The notes: a model not told the origin generated them from the letters alone. A stretch of 64,000 nucleotides of DNA from an uncultured Selenomonadales bacterium (GCA_900321035.1 ONUH01000004.1:62001-126000); one strand, 5' to 3'; numbered from the stretch's first letter, positions 24,925 through 34,830 are shown. Made by a program: numbers and translations.

Positions 24925-27228
24925 TTGAGTACAGCAGCAAAAACCAAGACGAAAAAGGCAGCGGCGAAGAAGCCCGCGGCGTCGAAACGCGGAAAGGCCG
25001 CGGAAGAAAAGACGCTGGTCGTGGTGGAGTCCCCGGCGAAGGCGAAGACCATCGAGAAGTATTTGGGCAAGAATTACGTGGTGCGCGCCTCGATGGGGCA
25101 TTTGCGCGATCTTCCGAAAAGCCAGTTCGGCATCGACGTCGAGCACGATTTTGAGCCGAAGTATATCAATATTCGCGGCAAGGGCGATTTGATCCGCGCG
25201 CTGAAAAAAGACGCGAAAGACGCGGACCGCGTGTATTTAGCGTCCGACCCGGACCGCGAGGGAGAAGCCATCGCCTGGCATTTGGCGCATCTTTTGGACA
25301 TCAAGCCGGACGCCGACTGCCGCATCGTGTTCAACGAGATCACGAAGCCCGCGATCCAGGAAGCTATCCGGGACCCGCGCCGCATCGACGTGGATCGCGT
25401 GGACGCGCAGCAGGCGCGCCGCATGCTCGATCGTATCGTGGGATATAAGCTGTCGCCGCTGCTTTGGCGCAAGGTGCGGAAAGGGCTTTCCGCCGGGCGC
25501 GTGCAGTCCGTCACCGTGAAAATGATCTGCGACCGGGAAAAGGAAGTGCAGAGCTTCGTTTCCGAAGAATACTGGACGGTGGATTTGAAGTTCCGCAAGA
25601 AACGCTCGCGGCTCTTCACGGCGGAGCTCGTCGCTGTCGACGGCAAGAAACCGTCCCTTCCGGACCGGAAGACGGCGTTTGCGGTGAAGGATGCGCTGGA
25701 AAAGGAAAAGTTCACCGTTTCCGAGGTCAAGAAGCGGGAACGCCAGCGGAAAGCCGCGCCCCCGTTCAATACCAGCAGCCTCCAGCAGGACGCCGCGCGC
25801 AGGCTCGGCTTTACCTCGCGCAAGACGATGACGCTGGCCCAGCAGCTGTATGAAGGCATCAGTCTCGGCAGGAAAGGCCCTGTGGGTCTTATCACTTATA
25901 TGAGAACGGATTCTACCCGCATTTCCCCGTTGGCGACGGAGGAAACCCGCGGGTATGTGGCCGAGCGCTTCGGCACGTCGTACATCCCGTCGAAGCCCAA
26001 CGTCTATTCCGCCGGCAAGAACGCGCAGGACGCCCATGAGGCGATCCGCCCTACTTCCGTGCTCCGGACGCCGGAAGAGGTGGAGCCGTACCTGACCGGC
26101 GACCAGATGAAGCTCTATACGCTGATCTGGCAGCGGTTCGTCGCCTGCCAGATGAGCCCCGCCGTTTATGACACGCTGACCGTCGGGGTGGAGGGAGGAA
26201 AGCGTTACGCTTGCCGCGCCTCCGGCTCGGTCATGAAATTCCCCGGCTTTACCGCCATTTACGCGGAGAGCAGCAAGAAGGAGAAGGACGTGGTGCTGCC
26301 GGAGCTTTCCGTCGGCGACGTTCTCGACCTTTCCGCCATCCTTCCCGAGCAGCATTTCACCGAGCCGCCGCCCCGCTACAACGAGGCGTCGCTCGTCAAG
26401 ACGCTGGAGGAAAAAGGCATCGGCCGTCCGAGCACTTACGCGCCGATCATCGAGACCATCATCAACCGCGGCTATGTGGTGCGCGTGGAAAAGACCTTCC
26501 GCCCGACGGAGCTGGGGGAGATCGTGGTCAAGATGCTGGAGGAGCATTTCAAGGACATCGTGGACGTCCAGTTTACCGCCACGTTGGAAAACGAGCTGGA
26601 CGAGATTGCCGACGGCAAGCGCGGCAAGAATAAATTCCTTGCGGACTTTTACAGTCCCTTCGAGAAGACGTTGAAAGAGGCGGACGAGGCCATCGGCCAC
26701 GTGGAGCTGCCCGTCGAGGAATCCGACGTAGTCTGCGAGCATTGCGGTCGCCGCATGGTGGTCAAGCAGGGACGGTTCGGGAAATTCCTGGCCTGCCCCG
26801 GATTCCCGGAGTGCCGGAATACGAAGCCGTATCTGAAGGACACCGGCGCGTTTTGCCCCCGCTGCGGCGGCAGCATCGTGGAGCGGCGCACGCGGCGCGG
26901 ACGGATTTTCTACGGGTGCAAGAACTATCCCGACTGCGATTTTGTGACGTGGGACGTTCCCGAGACGGAGCCCTGCAAAACCTGCGGTTCTCTGGTGCTC
27001 CGCCATTACTTCAAGAACGGGCGCACGCTGCGGTATTGCGTAAACGAAAACTGCAAGACCCGCGTCGATCATCCGATCAATAAGGAACTGGAGCGTCTGC
27101 GCGCCCGCGCCGAGAAGAAAGCACAGGGAGGCGCGGAAGCGAAGGCCGCGCCGAAAAAAGCGGCGGCAGGGAAGAAGACCGCGGCCAGGAAAGCGCCGGC
27201 GAAAAAGCCCGCCGCGAAAAAGAAATAA
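24925..27228 (+). CDS. topA: DNA topoisomerase I (type IA)
   Basis: Relaxes negative supercoils through a 5'-phosphotyrosine intermediate. At 767 residues it is of normal length. The Toprim domain ([33 protein letters not shown]) begins near residue 32. The active Tyr is in [14 protein letters not shown]. Two or three C4 zinc modules follow near residue 610 (VCEHCGRR ... [16 protein letters not shown] ... CKNYPDC; CKTCGSL). The tail is Lys/Ala-rich. Unusually, a Lys/Ala-rich stretch of about 27 residues also precedes the Toprim domain. The TTG start at 24925 follows AAGGAGGAGC. Confidence 0.97.
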   Translation: MSTAAKTKTKKAAAKKPAASKRGKAAEEKTLVVVESPAKAKTIEKYLGKNYVVRASMGHLRDLPKSQFGIDVEHDFEPKYINIRGKGDLIRALKKDAKDADRVYLASDPDREGEAIAWHLAHLLDIKPDADCRIVFNEITKPAIQEAIRDPRRIDVDRVDAQQARRMLDRIVGYKLSPLLWRKVRKGLSAGRVQSVTVKMICDREKEVQSFVSEEYWTVDLKFRKKRSRLFTAELVAVDGKKPSLPDRKTAFAVKDALEKEKFTVSEVKKRERQRKAAPPFNTSSLQQDAARRLGFTSRKTMTLAQQLYEGISLGRKGPVGLITYMRTDSTRISPLATEETRGYVAERFGTSYIPSKPNVYSAGKNAQDAHEAIRPTSVLRTPEEVEPYLTGDQMKLYTLIWQRFVACQMSPAVYDTLTVGVEGGKRYACRASGSVMKFPGFTAIYAESSKKEKDVVLPELSVGDVLDLSAILPEQHFTEPPPRYNEASLVKTLEEKGIGRPSTYAPIIETIINRGYVVRVEKTFRPTELGEIVVKMLEEHFKDIVDVQFTATLENELDEIADGKRGKNKFLADFYSPFEKTLKEADEAIGHVELPVEESDVVCEHCGRRMVVKQGRFGKFLACPGFPECRNTKPYLKDTGAFCPRCGGSIVERRTRRGRIFYGCKNYPDCDFVTWDVPETEPCKTCGSLVLRHYFKNGRTLRYCVNENCKTRVDHPINKELERLRARAEKKAQGGAEAKAAPKKAAAGKKTAARKAPAKKPAAKKK

Positions 27229-27229
27229 G

Positions 27230-28570
27230 ATGGAAGCAATCAGCAAGATCAATCGCGTCCTGATTGTCGGCGCGGGCCTGGCGGGCAGCGAGGCGGCTTG
27301 GCAGGCGGCGGCGCGCGGCGCAAAGGTGACGCTTTATGAGATGCGCCCCGTGGAGTCTACGCCCGCGCATAAGACGGGCGGTTTTGCCGAGTTGGTTTGC
27401 AGCAATTCGCTGCGGGCGGCGGGCTTGGAAAACGCCGTCGGCGTACTGAAAGAAGAAATGCGCCGGCTCGGCTCGATCGTCATGGAGGCTGCCGATGCGA
27501 CCCGCGTTCCTGCGGGAGGCGCGCTGGCCGTCGATCGGGAAGGGTTCAGCCGCTACATCACGGAGCGCGTCGAAACCCATGCGCTGATTGAAGTGCGGCG
27601 CGAACGGCTCGACGCGGTCCCGATTGCCGAGGACGCCGTTACCATCGTCGCCAGTGGCCCGCTGACGGACGGCGCGCTGGCGGAGGACGTGGCGCGGCTG
27701 ACGGGCGGGAAAGGCCTGTATTTTTACGATGCCGCCGCGCCTATCGTGACGATAGAGTCCGTGGACATGACGCGGGCGTACCGCGCTTCGCGCTACGGCA
27801 AGGGCGAAGCGGCCTATATCAACTGCCCGCTGACGAAAGAAGAATACGAAGCCTTTTGGGAAGCGCTGGTGAACGCCGAGAAAGCGCCAACCCACGATTT
27901 CGAGAAGGAAGTCTTTTTCGAGGGCTGTATGCCCGCCGAGGTCATGGCGGCGAGGGGCAAGGACACGCTCCTTTTCGGCCCGATGAAGCCCGTGGGCCTC
28001 GAGCACCCGGAGACGGGGGAACGGCCGTATGCCGTCGTGCAGCTGCGGCAGGACGACGCGGCGGGGACGCTTTACAACATCGTCGGATTCCAGACTCACC
28101 TGACGTGGCCGGAGCAGCGGCGCGTCTTCTCCATGATCCCCGCGCTGGCACATGCGGAGTTTACGCGCTACGGCGTCATGCACCGCAATACGTTCATCAA
28201 CTCGCCTCTCGTCCTGCGCCCGACCATGCAGCTGGCGGACGACCCGCGGATCTTTTTCGCGGGGCAGATGACCGGCGTTGAGGGCTATGTGGAATCAGCG
28301 GCGGCGGGCTTGATGGCGGGCGTGAACGCCGCGCGGATTCTCGCAGGAGAAGCGCCGGCCGCATTCCCTCCGGAAACGGCCCACGGCGCGCTGGCGCACT
28401 ATATCACGACGGCGGATCCCGCGCATTTTCAGCCGATGAACGTCAACTTCGGCCTGATGCCGCCCCTTTCGGAGCGCGTGCGGGACAAGAAGCTGAAGAA
28501 ACAGAAAATTGCGGAGCGGGCGCTTTCGGCGCTCGACCGGTTCAAAGAAGAGATTGGAGCAGGGAAGTAA
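27230..28570 (+). CDS. trmFO: tRNA (uracil-54-C5) methyltransferase TrmFO, folate-dependent
   Basis: FAD and methylene-THF dependent enzyme forming ribothymidine at tRNA position 54, 446 residues. The N-terminal FAD motif is [20 protein letters not shown], then [20 protein letters not shown] with VCSNSLRA. Further on are the [20 protein letters not shown] and [20 protein letters not shown] segments. It starts one base after the topA stop, so it is co-translated. Its need for methylene-THF links it to the folate genes upstream. Confidence 0.96.
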   Translation: MEAISKINRVLIVGAGLAGSEAAWQAAARGAKVTLYEMRPVESTPAHKTGGFAELVCSNSLRAAGLENAVGVLKEEMRRLGSIVMEAADATRVPAGGALAVDREGFSRYITERVETHALIEVRRERLDAVPIAEDAVTIVASGPLTDGALAEDVARLTGGKGLYFYDAAAPIVTIESVDMTRAYRASRYGKGEAAYINCPLTKEEYEAFWEALVNAEKAPTHDFEKEVFFEGCMPAEVMAARGKDTLLFGPMKPVGLEHPETGERPYAVVQLRQDDAAGTLYNIVGFQTHLTWPEQRRVFSMIPALAHAEFTRYGVMHRNTFINSPLVLRPTMQLADDPRIFFAGQMTGVEGYVESAAAGLMAGVNAARILAGEAPAAFPPETAHGALAHYITTADPAHFQPMNVNFGLMPPLSERVRDKKLKKQKIAERALSALDRFKEEIGAGK

Positions 28571-28605
28571 GAAGTTTCCTGCTTCCGTATGGTAGGGGGA
28601 GCGTC

Positions 28606-29160
28606 ATGGAACAGCCACGGAATGAATTTCACGCCACGACCATCGTCGCCGTCCGGCACGAGGGCAGGACGGCCATCGCCGGAGACGGGCAGGTCACTTT
28701 CGGCCAGCATACGGTGATGAAGGCCAACGCCCGAAAAGTGCGCCGCCTTTATCATGACAGCGTGCTGGCAGGCTTCGCTGGCTCGGTGGCCGACGCCTTC
28801 ACGCTGTTTGAGAAGTTCGAGGCGAAATTGGAGGAGTTCAACGGGAATCTGTTGCGCTCGTCGGTGGAGCTGGCGAAGGAATGGCGCACGGACAAGGTGC
28901 TCCGTCGTCTTGAAGCCCTGCTGCTCGTCGCCGACAGCGATACGCTGCTGATGATTTCCGGCAACGGCGAAGTCATCGAGCCGGACGGGGACGTTGCCGC
29001 TATCGGCTCCGGCGGCTTTTACGCGCTGGCGGCGGCCCGCGCGCTGAAGAAGCACGCCGCTTCCATGAGCGCGGCGGAGATCGCGCAGGAGGCCCTTGAG
29101 ATTGCCGCCGATATTTGCGTATTTACGAATCACAATATTAAGGTTGAGGAATTGGACTAA
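28606..29160 (+). CDS. hslV: ATP-dependent protease proteolytic subunit HslV (ClpQ)
   Basis: Proteasome-like threonine peptidase, 184 residues, forming a double hexamer with HslU. The catalytic Thr lies in [20 protein letters not shown] and [20 protein letters not shown] is the lid/beta strand block. About ten residues ([10 protein letters not shown]) precede the Thr, longer than the one to a few seen in most relatives, so a propeptide must be removed to expose it. No in-frame start is closer. SD GGTAGGGGGAG supports this start. hslU follows after a heptad-repeat hairpin. Confidence 0.95.
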   Translation: MEQPRNEFHATTIVAVRHEGRTAIAGDGQVTFGQHTVMKANARKVRRLYHDSVLAGFAGSVADAFTLFEKFEAKLEEFNGNLLRSSVELAKEWRTDKVLRRLEALLLVADSDTLLMISGNGEVIEPDGDVAAIGSGGFYALAAARALKKHAASMSAAEIAQEALEIAADICVFTNHNIKVEELD

Positions 29161-29163
29161 TTA

Positions 29164-29229
29164 AAGAGTGGAGAGTGAAGAGTGGAGATATTTGCATAAC
29201 GAATGACGTAATATCTTCCTCTTCACTCT
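29164..29229. repeat. Heptad-repeat hairpin element, copy B
   Basis: Units GAGTGGA GAGTGAA GAGTGGA on the left; a perfect 10-bp stem forms between GAGTGAAGAG (29173-29182) and CTCTTCACTC (29219-29228). The centre is AT-rich and ends GTAATATCTTC as in copy C. It lies between hslV and hslU and may form a hairpin just before the hslU ribosome site. Confidence 0.7.
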
Positions 29230-29249
29230 GAAATAAAGGGGTTTTTTCA

Positions 29250-30644
29250 GTGAAAATCAACGAGCAGACGCCCCGGCAGATTGTCGAGGAACTGGATAAA
29301 TACGTAGTCGGGCAGGATCAGGCCAAGCGCGCCGTCGCCCTTGCGCTCCGCAATCGCTGGCGCAGCCGCCAGCTTGACGAGTCCCTGCGGGACGACGTGA
29401 TCCCGAAGAATATTCTGATGATCGGATCCACCGGCGTCGGCAAGACGGAGATTGCGCGCCGTTTGGCAAAGATGGTCAAGGCGCCTTTCGTCAAGGTCGA
29501 GGCGACAAAGTTCTCCGAAGTGGGTTATGTGGGCCGCGACGTGGAGTCCATCGTCCGCGATTTGGCGGAAACGGCGGTGCGCATGGTGCGCAAGGAACGC
29601 ATGGAGCAGGTGCGGGAAAAGGCGGAAGCGCTCGCGGAAGAGCGGATATTGGACGCCTTCGTGCCCGAGCCGAAGCCGTCGAAGAATCCCTTGGGGCGGC
29701 TTTTCGGCGCGGCGGACAGCACTGCGGCCGCCGTTTCGGAAGAAGAGAGCGAACCGAAATACAAGGCGGGACGCGCCTGGTGCAAGAAACGTCTTGACGC
29801 GGGCGAACTGGAAGAAGAGCTGATCGAGATCGAGGTCGAGGACCAGGGCCGTCCGATGGTTGGCATGTTCGCCGGGTCCAGTTTGGAAAGCATGGGCGGC
29901 GACCTGCAGGACATGATTTCCGGTTTGATGCCGAAAAAACACAAGCGGCGCAAGGTCGCCGTCAAAGAGGCGCGCAAGATCTTCGCCCAGGAAGAGGCCG
30001 CCAAGCTCGTCGATATGGACGAGGTCTCGGAAGAGGCAATCCAGGCCGCCGAGCGGAGCGGGATCGTGTTCTTGGACGAAATCGACAAGGTGGCGGTCAA
30101 AGACGGCCAGTCGAGCGGCCACGACGTCTCGCGGGAAGGCGTGCAGCGCGACATCCTGCCTATTGTCGAAGGCTCTACGGTGATGACGAAGTACGGCCCG
30201 GTGAAGACGGATCATGTACTGTTCATCGCGGCGGGCGCTTTTCACATGGCGAAGCCCTCGGACTTGATTCCGGAGCTGCAGGGGCGCTTCCCGATCCGCG
30301 TCGAGCTGACTTCCCTCAAAGAAGAAGATTTCCGGCGCATCCTGGTCGAGCCGAAAAACGCGCTGATCAAGCAATATCAAGCGCTGCTCGCCACCGAGGG
30401 CGTGGAGCTTTCCTTTACCGACGACGCCGTTCGCCGCATCGCGCAGATTGCCTGCGAGGTCAACGCCCAGACGGAAAACATCGGCGCGCGGCGGCTGCAC
30501 ACGCTGATGGAAAAGCTGTTGGAGCAGATTTCTTTTGACGCGCCGGAGCTCGAGGAAAAAAAGATCGAGATCGACGCCGCCTATGTCGGGGAGAAGCTGT
30601 CGGAGCTGGCGGAAGACAGGGACCTCAGCCGTTTCATCCTGTGA
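29250..30644 (+). CDS. hslU: ATP-dependent protease ATPase subunit HslU (ClpY)
   Basis: AAA+ unfoldase of the HslUV protease, 464 residues. Walker A is [18 protein letters not shown] near residue 55, Walker B is [12 protein letters not shown] near residue 270, and the sensor region is [13 protein letters not shown]. The intermediate domain lies between residues 110 and 240. The protein ends DLSRFIL, the C-terminal tail that docks into HslV. The start is GTG 29250, with AAAGGGG upstream. codY follows after a terminator. Confidence 0.97.
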   Translation: MKINEQTPRQIVEELDKYVVGQDQAKRAVALALRNRWRSRQLDESLRDDVIPKNILMIGSTGVGKTEIARRLAKMVKAPFVKVEATKFSEVGYVGRDVESIVRDLAETAVRMVRKERMEQVREKAEALAEERILDAFVPEPKPSKNPLGRLFGAADSTAAAVSEEESEPKYKAGRAWCKKRLDAGELEEELIEIEVEDQGRPMVGMFAGSSLESMGGDLQDMISGLMPKKHKRRKVAVKEARKIFAQEEAAKLVDMDEVSEEAIQAAERSGIVFLDEIDKVAVKDGQSSGHDVSREGVQRDILPIVEGSTVMTKYGPVKTDHVLFIAAGAFHMAKPSDLIPELQGRFPIRVELTSLKEEDFRRILVEPKNALIKQYQALLATEGVELSFTDDAVRRIAQIACEVNAQTENIGARRLHTLMEKLLEQISFDAPELEEKKIEIDAAYVGEKLSELAEDRDLSRFIL

Positions 30645-30691
30645 TTTTTTGGATTTTTGATGCATCTAAAATAATACGTTTGAAAAAAAGT

Positions 30692-30736
30692 AAATCGCAT
30701 GTTGCCGAAATTTTCGGAAACATGCGATTTTTTTTA
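30692..30736 (+). terminator. Intrinsic terminator between hslU and codY
   Basis: AAATCGCATGTT pairs with AACATGCGATTT, capped by an inner CCGAAA/TTTCGG stem, followed by a long T-run. A CodY-like box overlaps its right arm (30709-30723). Confidence 0.9.
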
Positions 30737-30765
30737 TATACAGGAACAAAAACATGTGATAGAAT
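30737..30765 (+). promoter_or_regulatory. Promoter for codY
   Basis: TATACA (30737-30742) and TAGAAT (30760-30765) are spaced 17 bases apart, with TGA directly before the -10 (extended form). It overlaps the end of the hslU terminator. Confidence 0.6.
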
Positions 30766-30819
30766 AAAAAATAATTCTGACAATTATGAGGTAATCACAA
30801 GAAAGGAAGGAAGGATGAA

Positions 30820-31599
30820 ATGGCGACGCTGTTGGAAAAAACGAGGAAAATCAATCGGCTGCTGCAGCGGATGGAAAACGTGGACTACGAAAGCGTGTCC
30901 CGCGTGCTCTGCAATGTAATCGGGGCGAATGTTTACATCGCAGACAAGGACGGCAAGATTTCGGGCCACGCGTTCGTCGATGACTTTGAATGCGACCTGA
31001 TGGTGGACAAGGTCATCGAGAAAGGCGTTTTTCCGAAGAAATACGCGAAATGGCTTTTGAAAAGCGACGAGACGGCGCCGAACCTCAGGTCGAAGAGCGG
31101 TATGTGCGCGTTTGCGTCGGACAATACGCCCTGCGCGTTCAATGGAAAAAATACAACGATAGTCCCAATTTACGGCGTGGGCGAGCGTATCGGCACGCTG
31201 ATCCTGGCAAAATACGACGAAGTTTTCACCGACGACGATCTCATCCTTGCGGAATACGGCGCGGCGGTCGTCGGGTTGGAGATGCTGCGCGAGCGCACGC
31301 AGGAAATTGAAGTGGGCGCGCGGGAGCAGGCGACGGTGCAGATTGCCCTGGCTACGCTTTCCTTCTCGGAGCTGAAGGCGGCCGACGCGATCATTTCCAA
31401 GCTCGACGGCATGGAAGGTCTCTTGATTGCCTCCAAGGTCGCGGACGAAAATAAGATCACGCGTTCCGTCATCGTCAACGCGTTGCGCAAATTTGAATCG
31501 GCGGGCATCATCGAGTCCCGTTCCCTCGGCATGAAAGGCACTTATATCAAGGTTTTGAACCGTCATCTGCTCGGAGAGATTGCAAAGCTGAGACATTGA
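30820..31599 (+). CDS. codY: GTP- and branched-chain-amino-acid-sensing repressor CodY
   Basis: Global nutrient regulator of Firmicutes, 259 residues. The N-terminal GAF domain (residues 1-155, e.g. LLQRMENVDYESVSRVLC and GERIGTLILAKYDEVFTDDDL) binds branched-chain amino acids in studied members. The C-terminal winged helix contains ASKVADENKITRSVIVNALRKFESAGIIESRSLGMKGTYIKV split by the recognition helix RSVIVNALRKFESAG. AAGGAAGG precedes the ATG. It lies directly before the fla/che operon, as in Bacillus, suggesting that nutrient state and motility are linked here too. Confidence 0.97.
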   Translation: MATLLEKTRKINRLLQRMENVDYESVSRVLCNVIGANVYIADKDGKISGHAFVDDFECDLMVDKVIEKGVFPKKYAKWLLKSDETAPNLRSKSGMCAFASDNTPCAFNGKNTTIVPIYGVGERIGTLILAKYDEVFTDDDLILAEYGAAVVGLEMLRERTQEIEVGAREQATVQIALATLSFSELKAADAIISKLDGMEGLLIASKVADENKITRSVIVNALRKFESAGIIESRSLGMKGTYIKVLNRHLLGEIAKLRH

Positions 31600-31702
31600 C
31601 GTGGACAAGAGGCCGTGAAGCCGCGCCAGTTGGGACGGATTGCCCATTTCTTGTATTTTCTATAAAAAATGATAAATAAATACTATTTTCTCTTGAAAAA
31701 CA

Positions 31703-31711
31703 TGGTAAAAT
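31703..31711 (+). promoter_or_regulatory. Candidate extended -10 promoter before the fla/che operon
   Basis: TGGTAAAAT at 31703-31711 is an extended -10 element in an AT-rich stretch between codY and flgB. No good -35 is spaced from it, and no sigma-28 type site was found. The leader to the flgB start would be about 115 bases and holds the palindromes at 31748-31775. Confidence 0.4.
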
Positions 31712-31747
31712 AGAGAGAGTATATGGAGGCACTCGTTATTGCCCGAC

Positions 31748-31775
31748 GCTTTTGGCGCATTCCAAAAGCTTTTGG
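31748..31775. promoter_or_regulatory. Overlapping inverted repeats in the flgB leader
   Basis: GCTTTTGG, then CCAAAAGC, then a further CTTTTGG occur within 28 bases. The centre is a perfect 14-bp palindrome, CCAAAAGCTTTTGG (31762-31775). It can be an operator for a dimeric protein or a pair of competing hairpins in the leader RNA. Confidence 0.5.
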
Positions 31776-31833
31776 GGCGTATTTCGCGTGTCTGATTCGT
31801 GTTTCCTTGGGAATTTTGTTCGGAGGGATAGGT

Positions 31834-32256
31834 ATGCTCGACCAGATTATGCGCTCGCCGACGTTCGACTATATAGAACGGGGGCTTTCCGCGGCAAATC
31901 TTCGGCATGAGGTCATCGCGGATAATCTCGCGAATATCAACACGCCGAATTTCAAGCGGAGCCAGGTCGTTTTTGAAGAACTGCTGGCGAAAGAGATCCA
32001 CGGCGACAGCGACGATGGAAAGCTTCCGCTGGTCCGCACCCACGACAAGCATCTGCCGGTGGGGAAATTTGCGCCGGCCCAGGCTCGGGTGGAACGCGAC
32101 GACTCTACTACCATGCGCGCGGACAACAACAACGTGGACATTGACATGGAGATGGCGAGCCTCGCGAAAAACCAGCTTTACTACAACGCGCTGACGCGGC
32201 AGCTCAGCGGGCATATTTCCAGGATCAAGTCCGTCATGCAGGGCGGAGAGAGTTGA
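31834..32256 (+). CDS. flgB: Flagellar basal-body rod protein FlgB
   Basis: Proximal rod subunit, 140 residues. The conserved N-terminal helix and motif are ANLRHEVIADNLANINTPNFKR near residue 20, split in the family as NLANxxTPxxK. The C-terminal amphipathic helix contains NVDIDMEMASLAKNQLYYN. The start at 31834 follows CGGAGGGATAGG; the frame is open back to 31723, but that start lacks a ribosome site. First gene of the fla/che cluster. Confidence 0.95.
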   Translation: MLDQIMRSPTFDYIERGLSAANLRHEVIADNLANINTPNFKRSQVVFEELLAKEIHGDSDDGKLPLVRTHDKHLPVGKFAPAQARVERDDSTTMRADNNNVDIDMEMASLAKNQLYYNALTRQLSGHISRIKSVMQGGES

Positions 32257-32285
32257 TAGTCTTTGGTGTTGAGGGGGAATGAAGG

Positions 32286-32750
32286 ATGAGCATGTTCGGC
32301 GGTATCGATACCTCGGCGTCCGGTCTCACGGCGGAACGTCTCCGGATGGATGTGATTTCCAACAACTTGGCCAACGCGAACACCACGCGCACGCTGGAGG
32401 GCGGCGCATACCATCGTCGGTATGTGGTGTTCCAGCCGCGCGAATACGATAGGGAAAAGGGCTTCGGCTTCTTCATGGCCAACGCCCTGCATAAGAACAG
32501 GAAGAACCGAGACCGCGGCAACGGCGTCCGCGCCGTCCGCATCGAGGAGGACCGGCGGCAGGGGCCGCTCGTTTACGATCCGGGACATCCCGACGCCAAC
32601 GCCGAAGGCTATGTGGAGCGTCCCAATGTGAATGCCGTCGCGGAAATGGTCGATTTGATCACGGCCTCCCGCGCCTACGAGGCGAATGTGACGGCGATCA
32701 ACGCCGCCAAGGCGATGACGACGCAGGCGCTCGACATCGGGAGAAGCTGA
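32286..32750 (+). CDS. flgC: Flagellar basal-body rod protein FlgC
   Basis: Proximal rod subunit, 154 residues. The N-terminus GIDTSASGLTAERLRMDVIS leads into NNLANANTT. The C-terminus has VERPNVNAVAEMVDLITASR and YEANVTAINAAKAM, the rod/hook family end. The spacing of 29 bases from flgB and a GAGGGGGAATGAAGG site fit co-translation. Confidence 0.95.
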   Translation: MSMFGGIDTSASGLTAERLRMDVISNNLANANTTRTLEGGAYHRRYVVFQPREYDREKGFGFFMANALHKNRKNRDRGNGVRAVRIEEDRRQGPLVYDPGHPDANAEGYVERPNVNAVAEMVDLITASRAYEANVTAINAAKAMTTQALDIGRS

Positions 32751-32802
32751 CGAGGCCTGATTCGGAAATAACGGTTGAGATAAATTAAATTGAGGTGACG
32801 TC

Positions 32803-33105
32803 ATGGAAATGGTGCCTTTGCAGATGACGCCGGTGAAGATGAGCGCGGAAAGCCATCTGGGGGAGACGATTCCCGAGCCGGAAGTCAAGTCATTCGGCCA
32901 ATATCTTGTGGACGCGTTGAAAGAAACCAACTCGCTGCAGCAAAAATCCGACGCTATGAACGCGGCGCTGGCTGCGGGAGAAGTGGACGATATATCCCAG
33001 GTCGTCATCGCCGGGCAGAAGGCGGAAATCGCCTTGCAGCTCACGATGCAGGTCAGGAACAGGGCGCTTTCCGCCTATCAGGAGCTTATGCGCATGCAGG
33101 TCTGA
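32803..33105 (+). CDS. fliE: Flagellar hook-basal body protein FliE
   Basis: Adaptor joining the MS ring to the rod, 100 residues. Family features are SFGQYLVDALKETNSLQQKS in the middle and VVIAGQKAEIALQLTMQVRN near the end, finishing AYQELMRMQV. An upstream GAGGTGA ribosome site is present. Standard length and position between flgC and fliF. Confidence 0.94.
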   Translation: MEMVPLQMTPVKMSAESHLGETIPEPEVKSFGQYLVDALKETNSLQQKSDAMNAALAAGEVDDISQVVIAGQKAEIALQLTMQVRNRALSAYQELMRMQV

Positions 33106-33147
33106 CACTCTTTTGCTTTCCGTTAAAGAATCGAAGGGATGGAAAAG

Positions 33148-34830
33148 ATGGCAGATTGGAAAGAACGGTATCTGCAGCTTTGGAATAAGACGACGAAGAG
33201 ACAGAGGTATATTGCTCTCGGGGCGGTAGTCCTGCTGTTGGCGGCCATTGTCGGGGCCAGCTTCCTGTATGGCAGGAAGCCCGACCTTGTGCCGCTCTTC
33301 ACGAACATGGAGACGAAGGACGCAGGAGACGTCGTAGCCAAGCTGAACGAGCAGAAAATTCAATATGAGGTGCAGGAGACAGACCAAGGCGTCACTGTGC
33401 TCGTTTCGTCCAAAGACGTCCATCGGGTGCGTCTCGATCTGGCTACGCAGGGACTTCCCCGCGGGCACAAGGGCTTCGAGATATTCGATGACAGCAAGCT
33501 TGGCGTGACCGAGTTCCAGAACAAGGTCAACTACCTGCAGGCCCTCCAAGGCGAACTGACGCGCACCATCGAGCAGATCGCGGCGGTGGACAGGGCCCGC
33601 GTCCATATCGTGCTCGCCGAGGACAGCCTCTACAAGAAGAACGAGAAACCGGCCACGGCGTCGATCATGCTGAAGCTGAAAGTGGATCAGACGCTTTCCA
33701 AGCAGGAAATCAAAGGTATCGTCAACTTGACGGCCCACAGCATCCAGGGGCTGTTGCCGGAAAACATCACCATCGTCGACGAGCGGGGCAAGATACTGAA
33801 CGATCCCGACGAAGACGAGTTTGAGGAAAAAGGCGTCAGCGCCAAGACCATCACGCAGATGGAAATGACGCGCAAAGTCCAGCAGCGGATGCAGAAAGAC
33901 GTGCAGAGCCTTCTCGATCAGGCGCTGGGCGCCGGGCGCGCCTTTGTCCGCGTCAACGTGGAGCTGGATTTCGACCAGAAGCAGATCGACCGGCAGACGT
34001 TTACGCCGGTGGTCGAGGATTCCGGTATCATCCGCAGCCAGCAGGATATGAGCGAGAGCTACACCGGCACCGCCAACAATCCGGGCGGTCCGGCGGGCGT
34101 GCAGGCGAATGTGCCGGGCTACGTCGCGGAGGCGGAGATTGCCAACGCGAACTACGAAAAGAAAGAATCGACCAAGAACTACGAGATCAACGAAGAGAAG
34201 CAGAAGGTCGTGGCCTCTCCGGGCTCGATCCGGCGCGTGAATATCGCGGTGCTCGTCAACGACGACATCACGCAGGCACAGCGGGACAGCATCATGCGTT
34301 CCGTCTCGTCCGCCGTCGGACTGAACCGTGAGCGCGGCGACACGGTGTCCGTTGAGCCGCTGCCGTTCAACACGGAGGTGCAGGATCGTCTGGCGGCCGC
34401 GGAACAGGCGGAGATAGACAGGCAGAATCGTATTATGTACGCAACAATAGCGTTAGGTATCCTCATCATCGCTTCCATCATCGGCTATATCCTTTGGAAG
34501 AAGCGCAAGGAACGTCTGGAGCGGGAAGCGGAAGAAGCGCGTCTCGCGGAAGAACGGCGTTTGGCGGAATTGGCGGAACAGGAAGAATTGGAGCGTCAGA
34601 GGCAGGAGGAAGAGGCGGCGGAGATGGAGCGTATGCGTCAGGAAGAAGAAACGCGTTTGGCTCGCCAGGAAGACCGTGCGGCTGCGCTTGAGGCGCATGA
34701 GATCCCGCCGGAAGAGCTCACGGAAGCTGAGAAACTGCAGATGGCGCAGCGTGAGGCGATTGAAAAGTTGATCAACGACAAGCCCGAGGAGGTCGCTCTC
34801 CTTGTGAAGACGTGGCTTGCGGAGGAGTAA
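33148..34830 (+). CDS. fliF: Flagellar MS-ring protein FliF
   Basis: Forms the membrane-embedded MS ring, 560 residues. One helix near residue 20 (YIALGAVVLLLAAIVGASFL) and another near residue 435 (IMYATIALGILIIASIIGYIL) flank the periplasmic ring-building motifs (VSSKDVHRVRLDLATQGLPR; ARVHIVLAEDSLY). Between the last helix and the FliG-binding end lies a Glu/Arg-rich segment of about 85 residues predicted to be a long coiled coil; many FliF proteins are shorter there. The start at 33148 is better spaced from AAGGG than the ATG at 33139. Confidence 0.95.
   Translation: MADWKERYLQLWNKTTKRQRYIALGAVVLLLAAIVGASFLYGRKPDLVPLFTNMETKDAGDVVAKLNEQKIQYEVQETDQGVTVLVSSKDVHRVRLDLATQGLPRGHKGFEIFDDSKLGVTEFQNKVNYLQALQGELTRTIEQIAAVDRARVHIVLAEDSLYKKNEKPATASIMLKLKVDQTLSKQEIKGIVNLTAHSIQGLLPENITIVDERGKILNDPDEDEFEEKGVSAKTITQMEMTRKVQQRMQKDVQSLLDQALGAGRAFVRVNVELDFDQKQIDRQTFTPVVEDSGIIRSQQDMSESYTGTANNPGGPAGVQANVPGYVAEAEIANANYEKKESTKNYEINEEKQKVVASPGSIRRVNIAVLVNDDITQAQRDSIMRSVSSAVGLNRERGDTVSVEPLPFNTEVQDRLAAAEQAEIDRQNRIMYATIALGILIIASIIGYILWKKRKERLEREAEEARLAEERRLAELAEQEELERQRQEEEAAEMERMRQEEETRLARQEDRAAALEAHEIPPEELTEAEKLQMAQREAIEKLINDKPEEVALLVKTWLAEE

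Noticed and set aside
31723-31833. 37-codon in-frame extension of flgB with a hydrophobic stretch
   Set aside because: The ATG at 31834 has a far better ribosome site and gives the standard FlgB N-terminus; the extension overlaps the palindromic leader.
31600-31833. Sigma-28 promoter for the fla/che operon
   Set aside because: No TAAA followed after about 15 bases by a CCGATA-type -10 was found; only a housekeeping-type extended -10 is visible.
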